A stretch of 64,000 bases of DNA from CALMKX01 sp036274895. GTDB lineage: Bacteria; Acidobacteriota; Thermoanaerobaculia; Multivoradales; SZUA-115. The stretch is from NCBI GenBank assembly GCA_036274895.1, contig DASUEU010000057.1, positions 1 to 64,000 of the forward strand, written 5' to 3'. Positions 35,113 to 44,398 of this stretch are shown here, in pieces. The first letter of the stretch is position 1, and each line of letters opens with the position of its first letter. A model generated the notes under the pieces. It saw only the letters and a list, made by a program, of their open reading frames with translations, searched no databases and was not told the DNA's origin. The position numbers and the translations under genes are program-made.

Positions 35113-37614
35113 TCACTCCTGCCGCAAGGCCACCATCGGCTGGACCTTCGAGGCCCGGGCGGCCGGGATGGCGCCGGCGGCGAGGGCCACGATGGCCAGG
35201 GCGACGGCCGCTCCGGCCAGCACGGCGGGGTCGTGACCTTCGAGCTCGAAGAGTAGCGAGCGGCCGAGGCGGGCGAGGCCGAGGGCGGCGAGGATGCCGA
35301 CCACGGCGCCCACCACGGTCATCCAACCCACCTGGCGCAGCACCATCACCCGCACGCGCTGGGCATCGGCGCCCAAGGCCATGCGCAGGCCGATCTCCCG
35401 CGTGCGCTGCGCCACGGTGTAGGCGAGCACACCGTAGAGCCCCACCGCCGCCAACAGGGTGGCGAGCAGGGCGAAGGCGGTCGACAGGGTACCGATCAGT
35501 CGATCGATGAAGACGTTGTCGCGCACCTGCGCCGCCATGGTCTGGAGGTTCTCGACCGGCAGGTTGGGGTCGAGACGGCGGATCACCTCGCCGATGGTGG
35601 TCACCAGCTGCTCGGGAGCGAGGCCGGTGCGCACGTAGAAGTTGAGGGCGCCCACGCCTTCGTCCTGCCGGTAGGGGGTGAAGAACTGGGGCGGCACGGC
35701 CTGCTTGACGTCGCTGTACTTGGCGTCGGCCACCAGGCCGACGATCTCGAGGTCGAGCTCGGGGGCGGCCCGGCGGCTCATCGCCATGCGCTTGCCCACG
35801 GCGTCCCGGCCGAGGTTGAACTTGCGGGCGAAGGCCTCGTTGACGATCGCCACCTTGGGCGCGCCGACCACGTCGGTCCGGCCGAAGTCCCGGCCGGAAA
35901 GCAGGGGGATCCCCACGGTGGCGAAGAAGCCCGGGCCGATCTCGTTGAAGCTCGCCTGGGTGTCGGTGTCCGGCCCGGCCTCGAAGCCCTCGACCGAGAC
36001 GCTGCTGCCCCAGTTGCTGCCGGCGATCAGGGGCACCATCGAGCCGGCCACGGTGGTGACGCCGGGAAGCCCCGAGAGCTCCTCTTCGACCCGCTCGAAC
36101 AGGGCCTTCGAGCGCTCCGGTGTGTAGCCGGACAGCTCCGGCGAGACCGCGAAGACGACCAGATGGTCGGTTTTGAGGCCGAGATCGACGCGGCTGACGT
36201 TGGCGAGGCTCTTGGTGAACAGCCCCGCCGAGACCAAGAGCGCCATGGCGAGGCTGATCTGGCCGGTGACCAGCACGGCGCGGAAGCGGGCCGCCGCCCG
36301 CGTGCCGGAGGTGCGCGTCGCCTGGCCCTTGAGAATCGAGGCCAGCTCGGGACGGGTGCTGTGGAGGGCCGGGAAGAGCCCAAAGGCGAGGCCGGTGCCG
36401 AGGGCCAGGGCGGCGGTGAAGCCGAGCATCCGCAGATCCACCTGGAAAGACAGATTGGCGGTGGTCTGCGCCGGCAGCAGCGAGCGCAGCAGCTCCAGAG
36501 TCCAGCCCGCGGCCAGCAGACCGCCGAGGCCGGCCGCCAGAGCCATCAGCCCCGACTCGGTGAGCAGCTGGGCCACTAGCTGGCGGCGCCCGGCGCCGAG
36601 CGAAAGACGGACCGCGATCTCGCCGGCGCGGCTCGCCGACCGCGCGAGCAGCAGGTTCGCGACATTGGCGCAGGCGATCAACAGCACGAAGGCGGTGGCC
36701 CCCAGCAGCAGCAGCAGGGGGGCGCGGGAGCTGCCGCGCACCGAGCTCTGGCCATGGCTGCCGGAAGAGAGCGAGACGGTCCGGACGCGGAACCGCGCCA
36801 TCGTCGCCTCGCTCATCCCCTCCTGGAGAGGCGCCTCGACCTCGTTGATGAGGGCGGCGTACTTGCTGTTGAGGGCGATCTCGGCCTGCTGCCGTGATGC
36901 GTCCCGGGCCAGCCGGCCGAACAGGTACACCCAATAGCTGCGCCGGTCGTCGAGGCCCCGGAACCCGGGCACCACCGTCTCCCGCATCACGATCGGCACG
37001 AAGACCTGGGGCCGAGAACCGAGCGTCGTGCCGTAGAAGCCGGCCGGCGCCACGCCGACGATGGTCAGGGCCTGCCCGTTGACGGTCAAGGACTCGCCGA
37101 CTACCGAAGAGCTCGCGCCGAAGCGGTTCTGCCAGTAATCATGCCCGAGCACCACGATCGGATGCGCCCCCGGGGTGCGGTTGTCGTCGGGGCCGAACAA
37201 CCGGCCGAGGGCCGGCTCGAGTCCGAGGGTCGAGAAGTAGCGGCCCGAAACCAGCAGCCCCTCGGCGCTCGCCGTCTGACCGCGGTAGGCGAGGTTGGCC
37301 CCGAAGTCCCGGTGGGCGGCGACGGACAGCAGCTCCGGCGCGGCGTTCTCGAGGTCGCGGAACATCGGGTAGCTGAAGACCTCGTCGCAGTCCCCGGCGT
37401 TGCTACAGGACTGTGAGCCGGGTTTCGGTCCCGGCGCCGAGAGGTTGACCAAGCGGTCCGGCTCCTCGACCGCAAGAGGGCGCAGCACCATCTGATCGAA
37501 GAGGGAGAAGATCGCCGAAGTGGCACCGATCCCGAGCGCCAGCGAGAGGCAGGCGATGCCGGTGACCAAGGGTGTCTGGGAGAGCGTGCGCAGGGCGAGG
37601 CGGAAGCTCAGCAT
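35113..37614 (-). CDS. MacB/FtsX-type ABC permease (ADOP family)
   Basis: An 833-residue permease with the duplicated layout typical of Acidobacteriota 'ADOP' permeases. An N-terminal helix and MacB-like periplasmic domain are followed by an FtsX domain (three helices around residues 300-400). A second periplasmic domain and a second FtsX domain end in IPAARASKVQPMVALRQE. No ATPase subunit is encoded next to it, as usual for this family. Members are thought to act in export or lipoprotein handling, but the substrate is unknown. It follows the decarboxylase gene with only 9 bp between, which may indicate co-transcription. Confidence 0.88.
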   Translation of the reverse strand: MLSFRLALRTLSQTPLVTGIACLSLALGIGATSAIFSLFDQMVLRPLAVEEPDRLVNLSAPGPKPGSQSCSNAGDCDEVFSYPMFRDLENAAPELLSVAAHRDFGANLAYRGQTASAEGLLVSGRYFSTLGLEPALGRLFGPDDNRTPGAHPIVVLGHDYWQNRFGASSSVVGESLTVNGQALTIVGVAPAGFYGTTLGSRPQVFVPIVMRETVVPGFRGLDDRRSYWVYLFGRLARDASRQQAEIALNSKYAALINEVEAPLQEGMSEATMARFRVRTVSLSSGSHGQSSVRGSSRAPLLLLLGATAFVLLIACANVANLLLARSASRAGEIAVRLSLGAGRRQLVAQLLTESGLMALAAGLGGLLAAGWTLELLRSLLPAQTTANLSFQVDLRMLGFTAALALGTGLAFGLFPALHSTRPELASILKGQATRTSGTRAAARFRAVLVTGQISLAMALLVSAGLFTKSLANVSRVDLGLKTDHLVVFAVSPELSGYTPERSKALFERVEEELSGLPGVTTVAGSMVPLIAGSNWGSSVSVEGFEAGPDTDTQASFNEIGPGFFATVGIPLLSGRDFGRTDVVGAPKVAIVNEAFARKFNLGRDAVGKRMAMSRRAAPELDLEIVGLVADAKYSDVKQAVPPQFFTPYRQDEGVGALNFYVRTGLAPEQLVTTIGEVIRRLDPNLPVENLQTMAAQVRDNVFIDRLIGTLSTAFALLATLLAAVGLYGVLAYTVAQRTREIGLRMALGADAQRVRVMVLRQVGWMTVVGAVVGILAALGLARLGRSLLFELEGHDPAVLAGAAVALAIVALAAGAIPAARASKVQPMVALRQE

Positions 37615-37623
37615 GGGGGGGTG

Positions 37624-39129
37624 TTACGAAGAAACCCCCGGCCAGGTTCCACCGGCCACGTCCCGCGCGGCCTCGGCCAACACCGAGAGGGCCAGGTCGA
37701 TGGTGCGCCGATGGGTGCGGAAGGCGAGCGCGGCCATACGCAGGGTGAAGCGGCCGTCGAGCTGGGTCGAGGACAGGAAGATGCGCCCGTCGTGGCGCAC
37801 TCGGTCCACGATGGCCTGGTTGAGCCGATTGGCCTCGTCGAGGTCCATACCAGGCGGGCCCCAGCGGAAGGTGACGATCGACAGCTCGGGGGCGGGACCG
37901 ACCTCGTAGCCCAGGGTCTGGACCTCGCGGTAGAAGTAGCGGGCGAGCAGCAGCTTCTCCTCGAGGGCCGCGCGGAAGGGCGCCAGGCCCAGCTGGACCA
38001 GGGGCAACCACATGCGCACGGCCCGGAAGTGCTTGGACAGCTCGGGGGAGACGTCCGCCGGCGAGATCTCCCCCGGCTCGTTGAGCTCAGCATCCTGCAT
38101 GTAGTGGCCGGAGGCGGTGTGGGTGGCCGCCAGGGCGCGGGCATCGCGCACCACCACGATGCCGGCGCCGTAGGGCAGGAAGAGCCCCTTGTGGGGGTCG
38201 AGGATCACCGAGTCCGAGCGCTCGATGCCGGCGAGCAGCTGGCGGCCGTGCTCGGTCAAGAGGAAGAAGCCGCCATAGGCCGCGTCGACGTGGAACCAGC
38301 AGCCCTCCCGCCGGGCGATGCCGGCGATGGCGTCCAGGGGGTCCACGGCACCGGTGTCGGTGGCGCCGGCCGCGGCCGCCACCAGCCAGGGCTTGAGGCC
38401 GCGGGCGCGGTCGGCGGCGATCGCCTCAGCCAGGGCATCGGGGCGCATGCGGTAGCCCTCGTCCATCTCGACGTAACGCACCGGGGCCTCGCCCAGGCCG
38501 GCCAGGCGCAGGGCCTTCTCGAGACAGTGATGGGCCTGGTCCGTGAGGTAGACCACGGTCGAGGCGAAGTCGGCTCCCTTCAAGCCATGGGCATCCCGCG
38601 CCGTGGCGATCGCCGCGAGCGTCGCGAGGCTGCCGCCGGAGGCGATGTGGCCGCCGGCCGAGGCCGGGTAGCCCACCAGGTCGGCCACCCAGCGCACCAG
38701 CTGGTTCTCCATCCGCACGGGGCCCGGGCCGGTGAAGAAGATGCCCGCGTACTTGTTGGTGACGGCGGCGAGGTAGTCACCCAGGGCCGCGTGGTAGAGG
38801 CCGCCCCCCGGGACGTAGGCCAGGTGGCCGCCCGAGGCGGGGTTGCCGCCGGGCCGCACCACGTCCCGCTCCCAGGTCTCGAGCACGGCGGCGATCGGCC
38901 GGCCCTGCTCGGTGATCGGTGAACGCAGCAGGCCGATCCCCTTGTCCTCGGTGTCTTGGTAGGCCGGGAGGGAGTCGATCTCGGCCAGGAAGCGCTCGGT
39001 CGAGGCCACCACGGCTTGGCGCAGCTGCCGGCGGCGGGAGGCACCGGGCTCGAGGGGCCGGGCCTCCCGCTCCAGCCGGCGGAGCTCGGCGAGCAGGGCG
39101 GTGGTCTCGGGGTCTTGACGCTCCGGCAT
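37624..39129 (-). CDS. PLP-dependent group II amino-acid decarboxylase
   Basis: A 501-residue decarboxylase of the glutamate/aromatic-amino-acid decarboxylase group. Cofactor residues are seen in SGGSLATLAAI (phosphate binding), FHVDAAYGG (Asp for the pyridine nitrogen) and DPHKGLF (Schiff-base Lys314). The substrate could be tyrosine, tryptophan, phenylalanine, glutamate or 2,4-diaminobutyrate; the sequence does not decide this by eye. The ATG at 39129 starts the family-typical N-terminus. Confidence 0.88.
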   Translation of the reverse strand: MPERQDPETTALLAELRRLEREARPLEPGASRRRQLRQAVVASTERFLAEIDSLPAYQDTEDKGIGLLRSPITEQGRPIAAVLETWERDVVRPGGNPASGGHLAYVPGGGLYHAALGDYLAAVTNKYAGIFFTGPGPVRMENQLVRWVADLVGYPASAGGHIASGGSLATLAAIATARDAHGLKGADFASTVVYLTDQAHHCLEKALRLAGLGEAPVRYVEMDEGYRMRPDALAEAIAADRARGLKPWLVAAAAGATDTGAVDPLDAIAGIARREGCWFHVDAAYGGFFLLTEHGRQLLAGIERSDSVILDPHKGLFLPYGAGIVVVRDARALAATHTASGHYMQDAELNEPGEISPADVSPELSKHFRAVRMWLPLVQLGLAPFRAALEEKLLLARYFYREVQTLGYEVGPAPELSIVTFRWGPPGMDLDEANRLNQAIVDRVRHDGRIFLSSTQLDGRFTLRMAALAFRTHRRTIDLALSVLAEAARDVAGGTWPGVSS

Positions 39130-39245
39130 CGCAGGCCCTCTATCACAGGTTCACCCCCTTGAGACAGCTTCGGACCCGGTAGCGGGCACTTCCAGACGAG
39201 AGGTCGAGGAGAAGATCTCCTCGCCGGCAAACCAGATCGAACCGA

Positions 39246-39303
39246 ATCTGTCCTTGGCTGAAGATCAGATCAGATCAGATCTGTCCTTGACAGAAGGACA
39301 GAT
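39246..39303. repeat. Paired 25 bp palindromes upstream of the ATPase
   Basis: Two copies of ATCTGTCCTT-N5-AAGGACAGAT lie at 39246-39270 (two mismatches) and 39279-39303 (perfect), 8 bp apart. The 39261-39281 stretch also forms a short GATCA tandem repeat, which looks like slippage. The ATPase start codon is 23 bp further on. An identical 25-8-25 layout lies downstream of the gene at 40741-40798. Confidence 0.8.
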
Positions 39304-39326
39304 CTTCTGGCAGGCTCCTCGGCCTG

Positions 39327-40646
39327 ATGTCCCTCCACCCGGTCCTGCTGGAGAAGCTGAACACCGCCCTCGCACCCTCGCTGGCCCGTGCCCTGACCCG
39401 GCGCGACGCGCGCTTGCCTGCCGTGCCCGGCAAGGTACACGCGGTGATCGGCATGCGGCGGGCCGGCAAGACCAGCTACCTCCACCAGTTACTGGCTGAG
39501 CAGCGCCACCAGCTCCCCCTGGAACGCGCTCTCTACCTCAGCTTCGACGACGACCGGCTGGCCGACCTGGCTGCCGATCAGCTCGGCCAGCTGCTCGAGG
39601 AGCACTACCGCCGCTTTCCGGAGCTGCGGGGCCGGGAGCCGGTGCACTGGTTCCTGGACGAGATCCAGCTGGTGCCGGGCTGGGAGCGGTTCGTTCGCCG
39701 GGTGATCGACTCCGAGCGAGTCGAGATCGTGGTCTCCGGTTCCTCCGCCCGCATGCTGAGCCGGGAGGTGCACACCTCGCTGCGGGGGCGCGGGATGGAG
39801 ACCGTGATCCGGCCCTTCAGCTTCCGGGAGTTCCTCCGGCACCGGGGCGAAGAGCCGGCCACGCCCGCGGCGCATTGGGCTGGCCCGCAGCGCTCACTGG
39901 TCGAGAAGCGCTTCCGTGAGTTCCTCCTGGAAGGCGGCCTTCCCGAGGTGCAAGGCCTCGCCACCGGCCTGCGGATCGAGATGCTCCAGGGCTATGTCAG
40001 CACCGTCCTCTTCCGCGACGTCGTCGAGCGCTACGGGATCACCCAGGTGGCGGCTCTGCGCTGGCTGACCCGGCACTGCCTGCGCAACGCCGCCGGCACG
40101 TTCAGCGCGCATCGCTTGACCCTCGATCTGCGAGCGCAAGGGCTGGGCGTCGCCAAGGACGTGGTGCACGAGATGCTCGGGCACCTCTCCGATGCTTTCT
40201 TGATCAGCGCCGTGCCGATCGCCACCGACTCCGAGCGGCGGCGCAACTCGAACCCGCGCAAGGTCTATCCCGTGGACCCGGGCTTCATCGGCGCCTTCGA
40301 CATCAGTGGCCGTTCGAATCTCGGGCACGCGCTGGAGACCGTGGTGGCGAACGAGCTCGAGCGGCGCAAGACCGAGGTCGGCTACGTGAGAACCGCGAGC
40401 GGCTTCGAGGTGGACTTCCTGGCCCGGTCTCTCGAAGGCTCGGAAGAGCTGTTGCAGGTCTGCGCCGATCCCTCAGCCGAAAAGACCCGCCAACGCGAGC
40501 TCCGCGGCCTCGTCGAAGCTGCCGAGGAGCATCCCCGCGCGCAGCGCCGCCTGCTGGTGCTCCAGTACGACCACGCCCTGGCCCTCTCCGCCCCCGGCGT
40601 CCAGGTCCAGCCGGCCTACGAATGGCTGCTGGAAGGGTCCGGCTGA
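39327..40646 (+). CDS. AAA-type ATPase with DUF4143 domain
   Basis: A 439-residue ATPase of the widespread ATP-binding/DUF4143 family. Walker A is GMRRAGKTS (about residue 40) and Walker B is HWFLDEIQ (about residue 110). A sensor region with VSGSSARML and the REFLRHRG segment follow, and the C-terminal DUF4143 part includes GHALETVVANELERR and a VDFLARSLEG segment resembling a PD-(D/E)xK fold. The biological role of the family is unknown, and the genes are scattered among genomes as if often transferred. Here the gene is bracketed by paired palindromes on both sides, consistent with a small mobile or self-regulated cassette. Confidence 0.85.
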   Translation: MSLHPVLLEKLNTALAPSLARALTRRDARLPAVPGKVHAVIGMRRAGKTSYLHQLLAEQRHQLPLERALYLSFDDDRLADLAADQLGQLLEEHYRRFPELRGREPVHWFLDEIQLVPGWERFVRRVIDSERVEIVVSGSSARMLSREVHTSLRGRGMETVIRPFSFREFLRHRGEEPATPAAHWAGPQRSLVEKRFREFLLEGGLPEVQGLATGLRIEMLQGYVSTVLFRDVVERYGITQVAALRWLTRHCLRNAAGTFSAHRLTLDLRAQGLGVAKDVVHEMLGHLSDAFLISAVPIATDSERRRNSNPRKVYPVDPGFIGAFDISGRSNLGHALETVVANELERRKTEVGYVRTASGFEVDFLARSLEGSEELLQVCADPSAEKTRQRELRGLVEAAEEHPRAQRRLLVLQYDHALALSAPGVQVQPAYEWLLEGSG

Positions 40647-40740
40647 GGCTCGGCCGGCAGGGCCCCCGCTCAGTCCAGAGGCAGGAAGAGCGCAAGGCAT
40701 AGCGCCACAGCGCGAAGAGCTTCACTGCGGCGCCGGACAG

Positions 40741-40798
40741 ATGTGTCCTTTCTGGAAGGACAGGTTCTTACAAATCTGTCCTCGATCGAAGGACAGAT
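40741..40798. repeat. Paired 25 bp palindromes downstream of the ATPase
   Basis: Two copies of the ATCTGTCCTT-N5-AAGGACAGAT palindrome at 40741-40765 and 40774-40798, 8 bp apart. Period (33 bp) and layout match the pair at 39246-39303 exactly, although the sequence between the dyads differs. They lie 94 bp after the ATPase stop and 90 bp before the stop of the convergent VOC gene. Confidence 0.8.
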
Positions 40799-40888
40799 CG
40801 TCCGCCACCTTCTCCTCTCCACACCCAGCAAGGCAATGCCCGGCCCGGGCACCGCGCTCCCGAGAACCTCGACCATGGTGAGAGCCTG

Positions 40889-41275
40889 CTACCCAGCGGT
40901 CGGGTCCATCTGGGTCAAGCCCAGGATGTTGCCGTCCGGGTCGGTGACGTAGGCCAGCCAGGCGAGCCCGGGCACCGCCATCTTGGGCAGGGCGAGGCCG
41001 CCTCCCAGCTCGGCATTCTTGGCCAGGGCGGCGTCCAGGTCCTCGATCTGGACGGTGCAGATGAACGAGGTGACGGCCTGCCCCTGGACGGGGCCGGCGC
41101 CGCGCCGGGGCAGCAGGCCGCCGTTGATCCCTGGCTGATCAGGCGGGCCGGTCTGGATCAGCCAGTAGTCCATGGCGCCCATCCGGCTGAACGTCCACCC
41201 CAGCAGGGCGGAGTAGAAGTCAATCAGCACCTGCGGCTGCGACGCGTGGATCTCGAAGTGGGTGACACGGGCCAT
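40889..41275 (-). CDS. VOC-family (glyoxalase/bleomycin-resistance fold) protein
   Basis: A 128-residue protein of the vicinal-oxygen-chelate fold, with the paired beta-alpha-beta-beta-beta units of the family. The N-terminal strand VTHFEIHA offers a metal-binding His, and the C-terminal YVTDPDGNILGLTQ is the usual closing motif with its acidic ligand. Members of this subgroup are often annotated as glyoxalase-like or PhnB-like proteins; the substrate is unknown. It is a single gene between repeats, with no operon partners. Confidence 0.82.
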   Translation of the reverse strand: MARVTHFEIHASQPQVLIDFYSALLGWTFSRMGAMDYWLIQTGPPDQPGINGGLLPRRGAGPVQGQAVTSFICTVQIEDLDAALAKNAELGGGLALPKMAVPGLAWLAYVTDPDGNILGLTQMDPTAG

Positions 41276-41387
41276 GGGTCTCTCCCAAACGTCGCGAACG
41301 GGCGGGGTTGCAGGGGCGGGAGGGTATCGCAGAGCGGTTCGAGGCGGTAGGCACCTCCGACCCGGGGTGGTTTCCGGGCCGGGGGAG

Positions 41388-41486
41388 TGGGTAGGCTGGG
41401 TTAGGCCCGACCGGGCCGTAACCCAGCACCTGAAGACTCGACCGAGAGGCTGGGTTACGCCGCAGACGGCTAACCCAGCCTACCCA
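41388..41486. repeat. REP-like double hairpin (GGGTAGGCTGGGTTA type)
   Basis: A 17 bp perfect inverted repeat (TGGGTAGGCTGGGTTAG at 41388-41404, complement at 41470-41486) encloses a second perfect one (GTAACCCAGC at 41418-41427, complement at 41449-41458). Each half is also a hairpin by itself (GCTGGGTTA facing TAACCCAGC). Elements with this core are common in unrelated bacteria as REP/MITE-like repeats. It occupies the gap between the VOC gene start and the propeller gene stop. Confidence 0.85.
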
Positions 41487-41524
41487 TGCCGCGCTTCGAG
41501 AGAAGCGAGGAGTTCCGTTGCCCC

Positions 41525-44398
41525 CTACGGCAGCGGCTCGCCGTCGGCCGGTAGGCGCAGGGCGTAGATGCCTCTGCCGAAGGTGAAGGCGGTGAGCGTG
41601 GTGCCGTAGGCCTCCTTGCCTTCCGGGCCGCGATCGATCGTCAGGTAGCGGATGATCGTGTTGGGCAGGCCGTGCTGATAGCGCACCCAGGTCGGCGTCG
41701 TGGCGTCGATGTTGTTGGTGTAGTAGAAGCCGAACGAAGTCCCCACGAAGACCTGCTTTCGGTTGTACGGGTTCACCGCAACGGACCACGCCGGCACGTC
41801 CGGCAGATTGCCCGTTTTGTTCTTCCGAATCCAGCTCGAGCCATTCCACCGGAACTCGAAAAGGTGGCCGGGTGTGGTCGGCGTGTTGTCGTCGAAGCCG
41901 CCCACGGCGGCGTAGAGCCGCTGGTGGTTGGTGGGATCGAACGCTGTGCCCAGGACGGCGCGGTTGGGCAGCACCTCGTTGGCGGAGTCCACGTCCCGCC
42001 ACAGGGCACTGGTGTTCGGGGTGCAAGTGAACGTCGGCTTGTTGGCGTGCTTCTCCGTGCAGGTCGAGCCGGTGAAGGCGTTGTTCGTCCACCACAGCTT
42101 GCCGTCGTTGGTGCCCGCCGCCGCCCCCTTGGGCCGGCTGGGGGCGAAGGCCAGGCTGACGATCGAGGCACTGCCGCCGCCCTTGGTCAGGAGCGGGGAG
42201 ATCACCGTCCAGCTCGGGCTGGTGGCGCTGTAGGAACCCGAGGCGTGGACGTAGTCCTCACCGAAGAGCAGGTTCGCGCAGCGCTCGTGAGTGCAGTGCC
42301 ACGGGTTCAAGACCAGCGGCGCGACGAGGTCCGCCGAGCCCAGCTGCTCAGGGTTGCAGCTGTCCGTGAAGGGGCCGTCGGCGCCGCTGTCCGCCGAGCA
42401 GAACAGCCAACCGAAGGAGAACTCGGAGAACCACCAGCCGGCCGTCTCGCTGCCGGCGACGGGGTCGAACGCCGAGTGATAGCCGTCGCCGCCGATGCCG
42501 CGGCCGGTCGCCGTCAGATCCGCGGTGGTCGAGTCCCAGCTCGCCGTGCCGTTGTCCTGCATGCCGCCGAACAGCCATTGCACGCCATCCATCCCCGAGC
42601 CTGCGAAGTCGGCACCGGCCTGGCCGCCGTAGAAGAGCAGGGTGTTGAAACTATCGTTGAGCTGGCGCCAGGCGTTGGCGTCGCCGGCCTTGTCGTTCCA
42701 GTAAACGCCGCCGTCATTGCCCATCAGGAACGTCGAGCCCTCGGTGCCCGGCACGAAGGCCATGGCGTGGAAATCCGGGTGGATCTTGCCGTACTCGGGG
42801 CAGAGGGGCTCGTAGGTCGCGGAGAGGTTGGTGAGCGTAATCGCGGAGTAGTCCGCGCTCACCTCGCCCTTGAACACGTCGATGTGCCCGAGGTAGAGGG
42901 TGCGGTCGTTCTCCGGGTCCACGGCCACGAACAGGTCGAAGAAATCCTGATAGGTGTAGCTGATCGTGGCGTTGCAGTTGAGGTGATCCTCCTCGCCGCT
43001 GCCGGCGAGGCGCGTCCAGGTCGTCGAGCCGCCATCCGGCCGCAGCACGTAGGTGCCCTCGGCACTGCCGGTCTCCAGGCTGTGGACCTGGGCGTAGAGG
43101 GTGAGGTGATCGTCCTTGCCGATGCCCCCGGCCAGCTCGATGCGGCCGGTCCAGCTGCCGTCCTCCCAGTAGGGGACGCCGTTGCCCGTGCCGGCGGGAA
43201 GGCCGGCGGAGAGGAGGGTGAAGTCCCCGGGCCAGGTCGGGCAGCCGGCGGCCGGCACGTTGAAGCGGTAGATGCCGTTGTTGCCGTTGGCGTCACCGCC
43301 GGTGTGCCCCACGGCCACGTAGGCCACGGTGGGCGTGGCGCGGGCATCGAGATAGATCGCGCTGACGCGGTTGATCGATTGCAGGGGCCCGCCGGAAACC
43401 GAGGGGTTGGTGTAATCGTTGCCGAAAGCGCAGATCTGCCAGGTATTGCCGGCGTCGTTCGAAAGGTAGAGATCGTTGCGCGTGCCGACCAGCACGGTCG
43501 AGGGCTGGTGGGGATCGACCTCGATGTCCTTGACCGCCTGGTTGTCCCAGCGGTTGCCGCCGGCCGGCAACGTCGGGGAGAACGGCGTGAACACGCTCGC
43601 CCCGAGCTGGGTCCAGGTGGCACCGGCGTCGGTCGACTTCATGATGCCGGCGCTGAATTGGGCGCGGCCCACGGCGTCCCCGGTGCCGACGTAGAGGATG
43701 CTCGAGTTGTTGGGATCCAGCTCCACGGCCCCGGCGGCCTGGCTGACGAAGTCCTTGTCGTCCCACAGCGGCGTCCAGACCTCGCTGCCCGAGCCCAGGT
43801 TGGTGGTCTTCCACAGGCCACTCGCGGCGAAGGCGGCGTAAGCGACGTTGGGGGAGCTCGGGTTCACGGCCAGGCCGTTGGCCGCCACGCGGCCCGAGAC
43901 GCGGCCCCACTGGTAGGCGTCGTTGGTGGTGCCCACGCTGTCCACCGGCTGCGGGCCGTAGGAGACCCAGGTGTTCGTGCCTGGGGGAATGACACCTTCG
44001 CGGGCGAGGCGGGCGGCATTGGCCGGGGCTCCCGCCCAGGCCGGAGCGTCCGTAACGTGGCGGGCCACCCAGTCGCGAGCGCGATCCCAGGCCATCGGCG
44101 GGATCCGGCCGGTGGGGTAGGTGAGCAGGTGCCACTCCACCGCATCGGCGGTGTCGATCCGGTCGCCGTTGCCCAGGCGGAAGCCGGAGGGAAGGGCGCG
44201 AAGGTAGGCCTCCGAGCCGCGCTTCTGATGCTCCTTGCGGGCCTGGCGAGCCTGCGCGGGGTCGCCGGATGCCGCCCCTTGGTGAGCAGCGGGCGGCAGC
44301 ATCCAGACGGCCGCCGCCAGGGCGCCGAGGAACACCAGGGCAGGAATGCCGGCACGAGCTACGAGCCGTGGCCAGCGAGCTGATTGCGTCCTACTCAT
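41525..44398 (-). CDS. Large secreted beta-propeller (BNR/sortilin-like) protein
   Basis: A 957-residue exported protein. After a membrane-spanning signal (residues about 12-32) come repeated blades with Asp-box motifs such as STDAGATWTQL and SNDAGNTWQI, and ASGLWKTTN-type strands, as in VPS10/sortilin and BNR-repeat proteins. It probably forms one or two propellers of seven or more blades. Such proteins bind or hydrolyse glycans or other surface ligands; no catalytic set is evident. The ATG at 44398 was chosen for the clean signal sequence and the AAAGGAAT upstream. The start is 193 bp from the operator at 44591, so this gene might also be affected by the cluster regulator. Confidence 0.8.
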   Translation of the reverse strand: MSRTQSARWPRLVARAGIPALVFLGALAAAVWMLPPAAHQGAASGDPAQARQARKEHQKRGSEAYLRALPSGFRLGNGDRIDTADAVEWHLLTYPTGRIPPMAWDRARDWVARHVTDAPAWAGAPANAARLAREGVIPPGTNTWVSYGPQPVDSVGTTNDAYQWGRVSGRVAANGLAVNPSSPNVAYAAFAASGLWKTTNLGSGSEVWTPLWDDKDFVSQAAGAVELDPNNSSILYVGTGDAVGRAQFSAGIMKSTDAGATWTQLGASVFTPFSPTLPAGGNRWDNQAVKDIEVDPHQPSTVLVGTRNDLYLSNDAGNTWQICAFGNDYTNPSVSGGPLQSINRVSAIYLDARATPTVAYVAVGHTGGDANGNNGIYRFNVPAAGCPTWPGDFTLLSAGLPAGTGNGVPYWEDGSWTGRIELAGGIGKDDHLTLYAQVHSLETGSAEGTYVLRPDGGSTTWTRLAGSGEEDHLNCNATISYTYQDFFDLFVAVDPENDRTLYLGHIDVFKGEVSADYSAITLTNLSATYEPLCPEYGKIHPDFHAMAFVPGTEGSTFLMGNDGGVYWNDKAGDANAWRQLNDSFNTLLFYGGQAGADFAGSGMDGVQWLFGGMQDNGTASWDSTTADLTATGRGIGGDGYHSAFDPVAGSETAGWWFSEFSFGWLFCSADSGADGPFTDSCNPEQLGSADLVAPLVLNPWHCTHERCANLLFGEDYVHASGSYSATSPSWTVISPLLTKGGGSASIVSLAFAPSRPKGAAAGTNDGKLWWTNNAFTGSTCTEKHANKPTFTCTPNTSALWRDVDSANEVLPNRAVLGTAFDPTNHQRLYAAVGGFDDNTPTTPGHLFEFRWNGSSWIRKNKTGNLPDVPAWSVAVNPYNRKQVFVGTSFGFYYTNNIDATTPTWVRYQHGLPNTIIRYLTIDRGPEGKEAYGTTLTAFTFGRGIYALRLPADGEPLP

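Noticed and set aside
39246..39303. CRISPR array
   Set aside because: Only two palindromic units with an 8 bp gap, repeated as a pair downstream of the gene; no spacers and no cas genes.
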